NCBI RefSeq assembly: GCF_002284575.1
Contig: NZ_NPKJ01000064.1
Location: forward strand, 1-63,272
DNA: 63,272 nt
Origin: Mesorhizobium temperatum
Lineage (GTDB): Bacteria > Pseudomonadota > Alphaproteobacteria > Rhizobiales > Rhizobiaceae
Reading direction: 5' to 3'
The position numbers were made by a program, and so were the translations under genes. Below the pieces are notes generated by a model that saw nothing but the letters and a program-made list of their open reading frames with translations, had not been told where the DNA came from and searched no databases. Each line of letters opens with the position of its first letter. Position 1 is the first letter of the stretch. Positions 18,215-28,882 of this stretch are shown in pieces.

Positions 18215-18382
18215 TTACCTCGCACGAGACCTCAGTTGGCTCCAAAGATCGTAGCCCGCAAGGAGGACGCCGATGCCGATCGCAACGCCCAGATCGGGAT
18301 GCGGGACGAACCGGATTACGACGCCGAAAAACGCCAGAAAGACTACAAATGCCAAGACGGCCAGGAAGCGGCTCAAATTCAT
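18215..18382 (-). CDS. 55-residue membrane protein after the TRAP genes
   Basis: The minus strand from CAT at 18380-18382 reads a 55-residue protein beginning MNLSRFLAVLAFVVFLAFFG and ending LWSQLRSRAR. It has two hydrophobic stretches (about residues 5-22 and 33-45) and a basic tail. GAGG stands about nine bases before the ATG, and the gene starts 33 bases after the dctM stop, so it looks like the last gene of the TRAP operon. No family was recognised. Bases 18040-18214 show no gene. Confidence 0.6.
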   Translation of the reverse strand: MNLSRFLAVLAFVVFLAFFGVVIRFVPHPDLGVAIGIGVLLAGYDLWSQLRSRAR

Positions 18383-18415
18383 CTTTTGTCCTCTACTCGC
18401 CGCGGCACCCCCGTC

Positions 18416-19837
18416 TCAGCCCCCGTAGATCAGGTTGGGTAGCCCGTACACGATCTGCGGGAAGATATAGATGATGACCATGCACAGGATGACGATCAGC
18501 ATATAAGGCATCATTCCGCGGAAAATATCCGAAAGCTGAACATGCGGCGGCGAAATGCCCTTGAGGTAGTAGGCCGACATCGCCATGGGCGGCGACAGAA
18601 AGGCCGTCTGAAGGTTGACCGCGACGAGCACGCCGAAAAACAGCGGATCGATCTCGAAATGCGCCAACAGCGGCAGGAAGATCGGAACGAAGATCACGAT
18701 AATCTCCGTCCATTCCAGCGGCCAGCCCAGGATGAAGATGATGATCTGGGCGACGATCAGAAACATCAGCGGCGACATGTCGAGGCCGGTGACGAAATCG
18801 CTGATCAGTTGCTGGCCTCCCAGATAGGCAAAGACCGAGGCGAAGGTCGCGGAGCCGACGAACAGCCAGCACACCATCGCGGTCGTGCGCGCCGTCAAAT
18901 AGACGGACTCCTTCAGGCGTTGCCACGTCAGGGCCCGGTAGGCGGCGGCCAGCACGACGCCGCCGAGCGCGCCGATGGCGGCAGCCTCCGAAGGCGTGGC
19001 GAGGCCGAAGAGAATAGCGCCGAGCACCGCGAGGATCAGGACCGCCAGAGGGACGAAGGAAGTCAGCAGCATCCAGCTGATTTGCACGACCGAATAGTGC
19101 CCTACCTCGTCTCGGGTCGGCTTCGGCGCCACCTGCGGCTGCAGCACCGCCTTCGCCACCACATAGATCAGATAGAGGCCGGCAAGCAGCAGTCCTGGAA
19201 GCAGGGCTGCCGCATACATACGGACCACCGAAACACCCGCCGTCGCGCCATAGACGATGAGCAGAATGGACGGCGGAATGAGAATGCCGAGGGTTCCGCC
19301 CGCGCAGATCACTCCCGAGGCATAGCTGATGTTGTAACGCGCCTTCAGCATGGCGGGAAACGCCAGCAGGCCCATGAGTGTCACGACCGCGCCGACAATG
19401 CCTGTGGCCGTTGCGAAAAGGGTGCAGGTGATGAGGGCGGCGACCGCCATGGAGCCAGGAACGCGCCGGGTGGCGATATAGAGGGTGCCGAAAAGGCGCT
19501 CGATGATATTGGACCGCTCGACGATGTAGCCCATGAACAGGAACAGCGGGATGGCGGTCAGCACGTCGTTCGAGATCACAGAATAGGTTTGGTTCACGAA
19601 CAGATCGAAAATGCGGTTGTTGAAGAAGCCGCCGATCCAATGCTCCGTAAGCGTCCAGCCGTCGGCACCATCCTCAACCGCCCGTTCATAGGCGCGCCAC
19701 ATCCGCCCCGGATTTAAATAAGCGTAGTAGCCAAAGGCGACCCCTAGCGCCATCAAAGTGAACGCAACCGGGAAGCCAAGGAAGATCGCCAGAAGCAGAA
19801 TGAGCAGCATCGCGACGGCGACCTGAGGATCGCTCAT
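18416..19837 (-). CDS. dctM: TRAP transporter large membrane subunit (DctM)
   Basis: 473-residue integral membrane subunit that couples sodium-driven uptake to a periplasmic binding protein. About twelve to thirteen hydrophobic segments span the protein, with family marks AIPLFLFMGYIVERS, GGTLGILIPPSILLIVYG and a repeat-related segment LNPG/NLQTAFLSPPMAMSAYYLKG near the C-terminus. Its start overlaps the dctQ stop by four bases. The sequence is of the mannitol/chloroaromatic-annotated TRAP group; the true substrate is unknown but is likely an organic acid. Confidence 0.92.
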   Translation of the reverse strand: MSDPQVAVAMLLILLLAIFLGFPVAFTLMALGVAFGYYAYLNPGRMWRAYERAVEDGADGWTLTEHWIGGFFNNRIFDLFVNQTYSVISNDVLTAIPLFLFMGYIVERSNIIERLFGTLYIATRRVPGSMAVAALITCTLFATATGIVGAVVTLMGLLAFPAMLKARYNISYASGVICAGGTLGILIPPSILLIVYGATAGVSVVRMYAAALLPGLLLAGLYLIYVVAKAVLQPQVAPKPTRDEVGHYSVVQISWMLLTSFVPLAVLILAVLGAILFGLATPSEAAAIGALGGVVLAAAYRALTWQRLKESVYLTARTTAMVCWLFVGSATFASVFAYLGGQQLISDFVTGLDMSPLMFLIVAQIIIFILGWPLEWTEIIVIFVPIFLPLLAHFEIDPLFFGVLVAVNLQTAFLSPPMAMSAYYLKGISPPHVQLSDIFRGMMPYMLIVILCMVIIYIFPQIVYGLPNLIYGG

Positions 19838-20481
19838 CTGTCTTCTCCGTCGCGGTCGGGTTGATTGTCGGGGTGGAGGAATGGGAGGTCGACTGCTTCC
19901 GAACCGTGATGCAGAACATCGAGCGTCTTGGCTTCCATCAGCACCTTCTCGATCTCTTCCACGTCTTCAGCCGCGCGCGGCCATGTTCCGGTTCGTAGAC
20001 AGACGACGCAGCGGAACACCTGAGCAATCCCCTGCACGAAGAGCAGGATGCCTGCCGCCACGATGACGGCCTTGAACTGGAAGATCGGAATCCCGGCCGG
20101 ACTGTTCGAGCTTACCTCGAGATAGCGGAAGCTGCGTGCGGCATACTTCCATCCGGCCAGAACCAACGCCGTCACGCCTGGGAAGAAGAAGATGAAGTAG
20201 AGGACAAGTTCGACCGCCGCTTGCACGCGCGGCCTCCACAGACGGTAGATGAAATCGCCGCGCACATGCCCGTCTCGCGACAAGGTGTAGGCGCCGGCCA
20301 TCATGAACATGGTGCCGTAGAGCATGTAGCTGAGGTCGAATGCCCACGCGGTCGGCGCGCTGAACAGGTATCGCACGACAACTTCATAACTCACGCCGAG
20401 TGTCATGATGACGACGCTCCAGGCGAACACCTTTCCAAACCATGCCGAAAGTTCATCGGCGAATGCGATGTAGCGGAGCAT
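19834..20481 (-). CDS. dctQ: TRAP transporter small membrane subunit (DctQ)
   Basis: 215-residue small membrane subunit that pairs with DctM. Four membrane spans are visible (about residues 15-40, 52-70, 90-115 and 130-155), with the family motif GVSYEVVVRYLFSAPTAWAFD and SYMLYGTMFMMAGAYTLSRDGHVRGD. The C-terminal 50 residues are hydrophilic and acidic, longer than in many DctQ proteins. It lies between dctP and dctM on the same strand with a four-base overlap to dctM. Confidence 0.9.
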   Translation of the reverse strand: MLRYIAFADELSAWFGKVFAWSVVIMTLGVSYEVVVRYLFSAPTAWAFDLSYMLYGTMFMMAGAYTLSRDGHVRGDFIYRLWRPRVQAAVELVLYFIFFFPGVTALVLAGWKYAARSFRYLEVSSNSPAGIPIFQFKAVIVAAGILLFVQGIAQVFRCVVCLRTGTWPRAAEDVEEIEKVLMEAKTLDVLHHGSEAVDLPFLHPDNQPDRDGEDR

Positions 20482-20551
20482 GTCTCGGGTTCCGTCAGAT
20501 GCAATCCGGCGGTCCGGAAGACCGTCGGATTTGCCGAAGCGGAGGCGCGAA

Positions 20552-21682
20552 TTAGAGCTTCAGCTTGCCTGGGAAGTAATGTTCGTATGCCAGTGTCAGG
20601 TCGGCTGAATTCATTAGCTCGTAGTAGACAACGCGTTCGACCCATTGGCGCTGGCTATCGAGCACCCGCTTCATGAACTCATCCGCCTCCAGCGTCGGGA
20701 TGATCTTGTCCCAAGCCTGGAGTTGTGCGTCGAGAATTTCCTTGGAGGTGCGGTGCACGGTGACACCGTGCTCGGTCTGCAGCTTCTGCAGGTCGGCCGA
20801 ATAGTTGTCGAGGGCGAGTGCGGTGTTCGCGGTGCTGGCCGCCTCCACGCCATATTCGAGAATGGCCTTCAAATCATCGTCGAGGTCGTCGAATACGTCT
20901 TTGTTGAACAGGAATTCGAACGACTCGCTCGCCTGATGGTAGGATGACAAGGTGTAGTGCTTGGCGACGTCCTGCGAACCGAAGCGAAGGTCGGATGACG
21001 GATTGTTGAATTCGAAAGCGTCGATAACCCCGCGCTCCATGGCCGGCACGATTTCACCGCCGGGCAGCTGCGCCACGCTGAGGCCAAGGTTCTGCATGAG
21101 ATCGGCGGCAAGACCCACCGTCCGATACTTGAATCCCTGCAGTTCAGCGGTGGTCGTGACAGGCTTCTTAAACCAGCCGAACGGCTGCGCCGGCATCGGG
21201 AAGCCATAGAAGCCGACGACGTTGAGGCCCATGATGTCCTGCGTCAGCTCGCGGTAGAGATCCTTGCCGCCGCCCTGGTGGAACCAGGCGAGCATGGTGG
21301 TGGCGCTGCCGCCAAACACAGGGCCAGTTCCGAAAAGCGACGCGGCCTTGTGCTTGCCGTACCAGTAGACGGGGACGGTATGTGCGGCGTCGATCACGCC
21401 GTCATTGACGCCATCCAGCACCTGGAACGCGCCCACGACCGCACCCGCGGGCAGGAGCTCGAACTTCAGCCGGCCACCGGACATCTTTTCGACGCGCTCT
21501 ATGTATTGCCGCGCGAAATCCATCCAGATGTCCGAAGCAGGCCAGGAGGTCTGCATCTTGATGGTGACCGGCGACTGCGCCAGTACGGCTGGGGTTGCGA
21601 GCGTCGTCGCTGCAGCCGCACCGGCCGTTATGGCGGTGGACTTTTCCAGGAACCCGCGACGCGAGATTTTGCTGTCGGACAT
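20552..21682 (-). CDS. dctP: TRAP transporter substrate-binding protein (DctP family)
   Basis: 376-residue periplasmic solute receptor and first gene of the TRAP operon. It begins with a twin-arginine signal (SRRGFLEKS, hydrophobic stretch, cleavage near PAVLAQ). The mature part shows DctP-type features: ISGRLKFELLPAGAVV-like region, ELQGFKYRTVGLAADLMQNLG with the substrate-binding arginine, and GVIDAFEFNNPSSD. It is related to receptors annotated for mannitol or chloroaromatic compounds, in which alpha-keto acids are common ligands. The 344-base gap upstream to the oxyR stop should hold its promoter. Confidence 0.9.
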   Translation of the reverse strand: MSDSKISRRGFLEKSTAITAGAAAATTLATPAVLAQSPVTIKMQTSWPASDIWMDFARQYIERVEKMSGGRLKFELLPAGAVVGAFQVLDGVNDGVIDAAHTVPVYWYGKHKAASLFGTGPVFGGSATTMLAWFHQGGGKDLYRELTQDIMGLNVVGFYGFPMPAQPFGWFKKPVTTTAELQGFKYRTVGLAADLMQNLGLSVAQLPGGEIVPAMERGVIDAFEFNNPSSDLRFGSQDVAKHYTLSSYHQASESFEFLFNKDVFDDLDDDLKAILEYGVEAASTANTALALDNYSADLQKLQTEHGVTVHRTSKEILDAQLQAWDKIIPTLEADEFMKRVLDSQRQWVERVVYYELMNSADLTLAYEHYFPGKLKL

Positions 21683-22026
21683 TTACTCCTCCCATTGTTG
21701 TAAACTCTTCTGCCACAACCAGAATATGCGAACTCGCCCCTCGCGCAACCAGTTTCGCTGCCCGTGATATCAGGCGTCGGGCATTCGGTCTGGCACAAGC
21801 ACCACTGTGTTTCCGCATCCGACGACTTTTTAGTAGTCGGCGCATATCCTCCAGCTGGCCCTCATGACGAATGTAGGACTGCTGCGCAGCATGCCAAGCC
21901 GGTCGTAACGATCTCCAGGGTTGGCCGTCCGCGGAAGGACCCCGTTTATGGAGGCATAGGCCCTTGCTCGCAGCTTGGAAACGAGGTTGAGGTCACAATC
22001 GGACCCTCTGACCAACATCCTCCACC
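21683..22026. other. Gene-free gap upstream of the TRAP operon
   Basis: No convincing gene is seen on either strand. The region should contain the minus-strand promoter of dctP and the end of the oxyR transcript. I could not assign clear -35/-10 boxes or a terminator. Confidence 0.4.
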
Positions 22027-22935
22027 TCACGCCGCCAGCACCGCCTGGTCCAGCCCGCGGATGATCTTGGCCAGTTCGACGCATTCGTCGTGCCGGACCT
22101 TGTTGCGCCGCCAGGCCAGGCAGATCGTGCGCTGCGGCATCGGTTCCTGGAACGGCACGATCTTCAGGTCGCGCATGGCGCTGGCCGGTCCTGCCGCCAT
22201 TTCCGGGATGAGCGTGACGCCGAGCCCGTGCGCCACCATCTGCAGCAGCGTCGTCAGGCTGGTCGCGCCATAACTCGCCATTGCCACCGGCCGCACGCTG
22301 CCGCAGACGGCAAGCGCCTGTTCGCGCAGGCAATGGCCTTCCTCCAGCAGCATCAGCCTTTCCAGTGCCGGGCTTTCCGGCGGAACCGGCGGCGAGGCGA
22401 AGGCGGGGTCGCCGGCCGGCACGGCAAGGAAGAACCGGTCTGAGAAAAGCGGCTCGGTGATCAGCCCAGGCTGATCGAGGGGGAGGGCCGCGATGAAGGC
22501 GTCGAGCTTTCCCAGGGCGGTGTCCTCGACCAGCGACGCGGTCACCGCTTCGCGCAATTCGAGCTGCAAGGCCGGAAAATGCCGTTTCAGCTCCGGCAGT
22601 ACATGCGGCAGGAGATAGGGCGCCACCGTCGGGATGATGCCGAGCCGGAAGCGTCCCTCCATGGCGGGGCGGCCGCGCCGGGCCGTGGTCTCGATTTCGC
22701 GGATGTCGGCAAGAATACGCTCGATACGCGGCAGCATGGCCAGTGCCTCGTCGGTCATCCGCACCGATTTGCCGCCGCGCTCGAACAGCCGGCAGTTGAG
22801 CCGCAGCTCCATCTCGGCGATCTGTGAAGACAGCGCCGGCTGGCTGACGCCGGCCAGCTTCGCGGCGCGGCCGAAATGCAGCGTCTGCGCCAGTGCCTCG
22901 AAATATTGCATCTGCCGGACGGTGAGACCAATCAT
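22027..22935 (-). CDS. oxyR: OxyR-type LysR-family peroxide sensor
   Basis: 302-residue LysR-type regulator. An N-terminal winged helix-turn-helix (FGRAAKLAGVSQPALSSQIA) is followed by a substrate-type sensor domain. The redox cysteine pair of OxyR is present in EEGHCLREQALAVCG: Cys202 and Cys211, nine residues apart as Cys199/Cys208 in E. coli. It is divergent from katG, the standard rhizobial layout, and should activate katG on peroxide stress. The intergenic region holds a plausible OxyR site. Confidence 0.93.
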   Translation of the reverse strand: MIGLTVRQMQYFEALAQTLHFGRAAKLAGVSQPALSSQIAEMELRLNCRLFERGGKSVRMTDEALAMLPRIERILADIREIETTARRGRPAMEGRFRLGIIPTVAPYLLPHVLPELKRHFPALQLELREAVTASLVEDTALGKLDAFIAALPLDQPGLITEPLFSDRFFLAVPAGDPAFASPPVPPESPALERLMLLEEGHCLREQALAVCGSVRPVAMASYGATSLTTLLQMVAHGLGVTLIPEMAAGPASAMRDLKIVPFQEPMPQRTICLAWRRNKVRHDECVELAKIIRGLDQAVLAA

Positions 22936-22944
22936 AAGTAAAAC

Positions 22945-22981
22945 CTATCGCAACAAACAGGAAAGGCAATTTGTTTTTATC
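22945..22981. promoter_or_regulatory. Candidate OxyR binding site between oxyR and katG
   Basis: Four tetrads spaced by seven bases can be read between the divergent genes: CTAT (22945), AACA, CAAT and TATC (22978). This roughly follows the OxyR pattern ATAG-N7-CTAT-N7-ATAG-N7-CTAT. The match is partial. The position, near the oxyR start and about 115 bases before katG, fits autoregulation plus katG activation. Confidence 0.4.
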
Positions 22982-23097
22982 GGCAATGCGGCCTAGTCTG
23001 GAACCATTCCAGAATGGCGTGGCTCAAGGCCCGTCCGGAAAATCCAACAAATCCCGGAAATCAACAAATCCGGAAAATCAACAAGTCGGAGAGAACG

Positions 23098-25293
<2,196 letters not shown>

Positions 25294-25355
25294 TCTCGGC
25301 GCCAAGGTCCGGAGCGAACAGCTTCCCGCCTGCGGTAAGTTTCTCAAGTCTCAAC

Positions 25356-25388
25356 AAGAAAGGCGCGGGCCAGGCCCGCGCCTTTCTT
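25356..25388. terminator. Bidirectional terminator between katG and aqpZ
   Basis: AAGAAAGGCGCGGGCC pairs perfectly with GGCCCGCGCCTTTCTT across a one-base loop. T-rich and A-rich flanks serve both katG (plus strand) and aqpZ (minus strand), which converge here. Confidence 0.85.
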
Positions 25389-25406
25389 GATTCAGCCCTT
25401 CGACTT

Positions 25407-26084
25407 TCAGTCCTTCTCGAAGATGCGTGTCTTGGCAACCACGCCGGCAATGGCGCCGCCGATCAGCGGTGCGACGATGAACAGCCAGAGCTGACTGATC
25501 GCGGCACTGCCCGAAAACAGCGCCGGGCCGATCGAGCGGGCCGGATTGAGCGACGTGCCGGTCACCGGAATGATGGCGAAGTGCAGTCCCGCCAGCGTCA
25601 GGCCGATGACGAGGCCGGCAAAGGCCGTCGTGTGGCTGCCGCTGGTGACGCCGAGGATCACCGTCACGAAGGTGAAGGTTCCGATCAGCTCCCACAGGAA
25701 CGCCGAGCTGACGCCCCATTTCGTCGCATCCCAGCCATTGGCGCCGAAGCCGCCGGTATGACCGCCGACCTGCCCGGAGACGATGATCCACAGCGCCAGC
25801 GACGCAATGACGGCGCCGATGACCTGCGCGATGCAGTAGGGGATGACGTCCTTGGCCTCCATTCGGCCGGCAAGGAACACGCCGAGCGTCACCGCCGGGT
25901 TGAGATGCGCGCCCGAGATCGGGCCGATCGCATAGGCCGCCGCAATCAGGCCGATGCCGAATGCAAGACCGATGCCTTCCTGGCCGAGCGGCAGCGCGCC
26001 GCCGAAGCCGCCCGTCACCACCGAGGCCGTGCCGATGAACACTAGTAGAAATGTGCCTAGAACTTCCGCCAGATAAGTCTTCAT
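25407..26084 (-). CDS. aqpZ: Aquaporin Z
   Basis: 225-residue water channel with six membrane spans and both NPA boxes (GAHLNPAVTLG near residue 60 and GTSLNPARSIGPALF near residue 180). An arginine follows the second NPA, as in water-selective channels. The start at 26084 follows GAGAGGGCA. It is transcribed towards katG with a shared terminator. The 229-base region upstream, to 26313, shows no gene and should hold its promoter. Confidence 0.95.
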   Translation of the reverse strand: MKTYLAEVLGTFLLVFIGTASVVTGGFGGALPLGQEGIGLAFGIGLIAAAYAIGPISGAHLNPAVTLGVFLAGRMEAKDVIPYCIAQVIGAVIASLALWIIVSGQVGGHTGGFGANGWDATKWGVSSAFLWELIGTFTFVTVILGVTSGSHTTAFAGLVIGLTLAGLHFAIIPVTGTSLNPARSIGPALFSGSAAISQLWLFIVAPLIGGAIAGVVAKTRIFEKD

Positions 26085-26313
26085 TGCCCTCTCCTCGTAA
26101 TTTCCCGTCGATCCGCTTGCAGTTCTTTGCGAATCACGCAGCGGAAGACTATCGCAACTTCAAAAGTTTGAAAGCACAAGCAATGCGAGGGTCAAAGTCT
26201 CGGATGCCGATGGGGCGTTCGATCTGATATCCAAGACTCTCCCCGCTTGTGTGCGCCAGTCGCGCGCTTTAGAGCAGGGCCGGAAATAATTTGCTGAGTA
26301 ACGGAATAACAAG

Positions 26314-27603
26314 ATGCGACTGGGCGGACGGCTGGCGGCGGCCATCGAAGTGCTGGAGGATATCGGCCGGCGGCACAGGCCGGTGGCCGATGCGCTGAAG
26401 GATTGGGGCCTGTCGCACCGCTTCGCCGGTGGCGGCGACCGTGCCGCGATCGGCAACATCGTCTATGATGGGCTGCGCCGGAAGCGCTCGGCCAGCTTTT
26501 TGCTGGGCGAAGATACGCCGCGCGCCGTCGCTTTCGGCGCGCTGCTGCTCGAATGGAACCAGACAGCCCAATCTTTGAACGAAGCGCTCGATGGCGACAA
26601 ATTCGCGCCGCCGCTGCTCAACGACAATGAGTTGAAGGCGGTTGCCGGCCGCCAGCTTGACGATGCACCGCCAGCGGTGCGCGCCGACATTCCCGACTGG
26701 TGCGAACCGCTTTTCGAACGAGCCTTCGGCGCCAGCTGGGTCGAAGAAGGTGCGGCGCTGGCGACCCGCCCGCCGCTCGATCTCAGGGTCAACACGCTGC
26801 AGGCCGATCGCGGCAAGGTTCTTGCCGAACTGGCCGAGACCGGCGCCAGGGCCGCACGGATCGCACCGCACGGCATCCGCATCCCGCCGATCGCGGGCGA
26901 CGGCAGGCACCCGAACGTGCAGGCGGAACCGGCCTTCCAGAAAGGCTGGTTCGAGGTTCAGGACGAAGGTTCGCAGCTCGCCGCCATGCTGGCTGGCGCG
27001 GAAGCCGGAATGCAGGTCCTCGACTTTTGCGCCGGAGCCGGCGGCAAGACGCTGGCACTGTCGGCGGCGATGGACAATCGCGGCCAGGTGTTTGCCCATG
27101 ATTCCGAAAAGGCGCGGCTGGCGCCGATCTTCGACCGCATCCGCCGCTCGGAAAACCGCAACGTGCAAATCGTCACCAAGCCGGCGGAACTCAGCACCCT
27201 CTCGGGCCACATGGACATCGTCCTGGTCGATGCGCCCTGCACCGGCAGCGGCACCTGGCGGCGCCGGCCCGATGCCAAATGGCGGCTGACGCAGAAGCAG
27301 CTCGATGCACGCAAGGGCGAGCAGTCGGCGATCCTCGACGCGGCCAAAACCTTCGTCAAACCGGGCGGGCTGCTGGTCTACATCACCTGCTCGGTGTTCG
27401 ATGAGGAGAATGGTGAGCAGGTCGCTGCCTTCAGAGATCGTAATAGCGGCTTTGTCCCGGTCGATCACCGCCAGCTCTGGGACAGCCGCTTTCCGGGTCA
27501 CGAGACGGCCGCGCGTATCGGCGCCGCGGGCGGCATTTCGCTGTCGCCGGCGCTGAGCGGTACCGATGGGTTTTATGTCTGCGCACTGCGCAAGGGCGGC
27601 TGA
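26314..27603 (+). CDS. RsmB/NOP-family RNA m5C methyltransferase
   Basis: 429-residue S-adenosylmethionine-dependent RNA cytosine methyltransferase, probably acting on 16S rRNA. An N-terminal NusB-like helical part (about residues 1-130) precedes the Rossmann methyltransferase core. SAM-binding motif I is VLDFCAGAGGKTLALSAAM; the two catalytic cysteines lie in VDAPCTGSGTWRRRPD and VYITCSVF. The N-terminal domain is shorter than in true NusB fusions. It could be RsmB or a close paralogue; target specificity cannot be settled from sequence alone. Confidence 0.9.
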   Translation: MRLGGRLAAAIEVLEDIGRRHRPVADALKDWGLSHRFAGGGDRAAIGNIVYDGLRRKRSASFLLGEDTPRAVAFGALLLEWNQTAQSLNEALDGDKFAPPLLNDNELKAVAGRQLDDAPPAVRADIPDWCEPLFERAFGASWVEEGAALATRPPLDLRVNTLQADRGKVLAELAETGARAARIAPHGIRIPPIAGDGRHPNVQAEPAFQKGWFEVQDEGSQLAAMLAGAEAGMQVLDFCAGAGGKTLALSAAMDNRGQVFAHDSEKARLAPIFDRIRRSENRNVQIVTKPAELSTLSGHMDIVLVDAPCTGSGTWRRRPDAKWRLTQKQLDARKGEQSAILDAAKTFVKPGGLLVYITCSVFDEENGEQVAAFRDRNSGFVPVDHRQLWDSRFPGHETAARIGAAGGISLSPALSGTDGFYVCALRKGG

Positions 27604-27700
27604 ACGTTGTCGGCGGGCTTGATTGCTGCAGTGCAGCAATAGCGATTGCCTGCCGCTCATGCCTCTGCAATAAGATTTATTGACAGGAGCGTGACAAGCC

Positions 27701-28159
27701 ATGGCAGCAGAGATCGTACCCGCCCCCAACTATGAGGATCGCGTCAGGACGTCCTTCGCGCGCCAGAACGCCATGACGACCATCGGCGCCGAGCTGACGC
27801 TGGTGACGCCCGGCATCATCGAGATCGAGATGCCCTATTCGGCGGCGCTGACCCAGCAGCATGGCTTTCTTCATGCCGGCGTCATTTCGACGGCGCTGGA
27901 CTCAGCCTGCGGCTATGCGGCGTTCTCGCTGATGCCGGAAAGCTCCAGTGTGCTAACCATCGAGTTCAAGGTCAATCTGCTGGCCCCGGGCCGGGGCGAG
28001 CGCTTCCTGTTCCGCGGCTCGGTGACGAAGCCCGGCCGCACCATCATCGTCGCCGACGGCCAGGCCTATGCCTTCGCCGTCGACGGCGAGGCCAAGCTGA
28101 TCGCCACCATGACCGGAACGATGATGACGGTGGTCGGTCGCGATGGCATTGAAGGCTGA
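27701..28159 (+). CDS. PaaI-family hotdog thioesterase
   Basis: 152-residue single hotdog-fold protein that hydrolyses an acyl-CoA thioester. The family pattern is present: QQHGFLHAGVISTALDSACGYAAF, with the HGG-like HAG turn and an acidic residue on the following helix, then LTIEFKVNLLAPG and TKPGRTIIVADGQAYA. The substrate is unknown. It overlaps the start of the nucleosidase gene by 17 bases, so the two are probably co-translated. Confidence 0.88.
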   Translation: MAAEIVPAPNYEDRVRTSFARQNAMTTIGAELTLVTPGIIEIEMPYSAALTQQHGFLHAGVISTALDSACGYAAFSLMPESSSVLTIEFKVNLLAPGRGERFLFRGSVTKPGRTIIVADGQAYAFAVDGEAKLIATMTGTMMTVVGRDGIEG

Positions 28160-28826
28160 TCCGATGCGCAAGGCCGTCAGAATTGCGGGCAGGGACGTCC
28201 TCTTCGTGATGGCGGCGCAGGCCGAATACGGCCCGCATCTGCAGCGGCTGTTCACGCCTGTCATGACCGGCGTCGGGCCGGTCGAGGCCGGTGTCAGGCT
28301 GGGCGCGGAACTGTCATGGCTGAAGTCTGAAAAGGCGCTGCCGGACCTCGTCGTATCGCTCGGTTCGGCCGGCAGCCGGACACTGGAGCAGACGGAAATC
28401 TACCAGGCCGTTTCGGTCGCCTACCGCGACATCGACGCCTCGCCATTGGGCTTCGAGAAGGGTGCGACGCCGTTTCTCGACCTGCCGGTGACCGTGCCGC
28501 TGCCGTTCAGGATTCCAGGCATAAGCGAGGCGACGCTGTCGACCGGCGCGGCAATCATTTCCGGCAGCGCCTATGATGCGATTACCGAGGACATGGTCGA
28601 TATGGAGACCTTCGCCTGCCTGCGAGCCTGCCAACTGTTCGGCGTGCCGCTCGTCGGCCTGCGCGGCATTTCCGACGGGGCTGCCGATCTCAGGCATGTC
28701 GGCGACTGGAAGGAGTATCTCCATGTCATCGACGAGAAGCTGGCGGATGCGGTGACGCGGCTGGAACAGGCGATCGGCTCCGGTGCGCTGCAGTTTGGAC
28801 CATCGCATGACGCGGAAACGGAGTGA
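28143..28826 (+). CDS. 5'-methylthioadenosine/S-adenosylhomocysteine nucleosidase-like protein
   Basis: 227-residue nucleoside-phosphorylase-fold enzyme (MtnN/Pfs type) that would cleave the adenine from methylthioadenosine or S-adenosylhomocysteine. The purine/ribose-binding marks are VMAAQAEYGPHL, TGVGPVEAGV, VSLGSAGS and VDMETFACLRAC with the ribose-contacting Glu, then RGISDGAADL with the catalytic Asp. ATG 28143 or ATG 28164 could be the start; the first is given. It shares a reading unit with the thioesterase and precedes guaA by 56 bases. Confidence 0.82.
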   Translation: MALKADPMRKAVRIAGRDVLFVMAAQAEYGPHLQRLFTPVMTGVGPVEAGVRLGAELSWLKSEKALPDLVVSLGSAGSRTLEQTEIYQAVSVAYRDIDASPLGFEKGATPFLDLPVTVPLPFRIPGISEATLSTGAAIISGSAYDAITEDMVDMETFACLRACQLFGVPLVGLRGISDGAADLRHVGDWKEYLHVIDEKLADAVTRLEQAIGSGALQFGPSHDAETE

Positions 28827-28882
28827 GAGAGACGCCTTCGCAACCCATTGCGCCGACTCGTTTCTTTCTCTAAACGCTCGCC

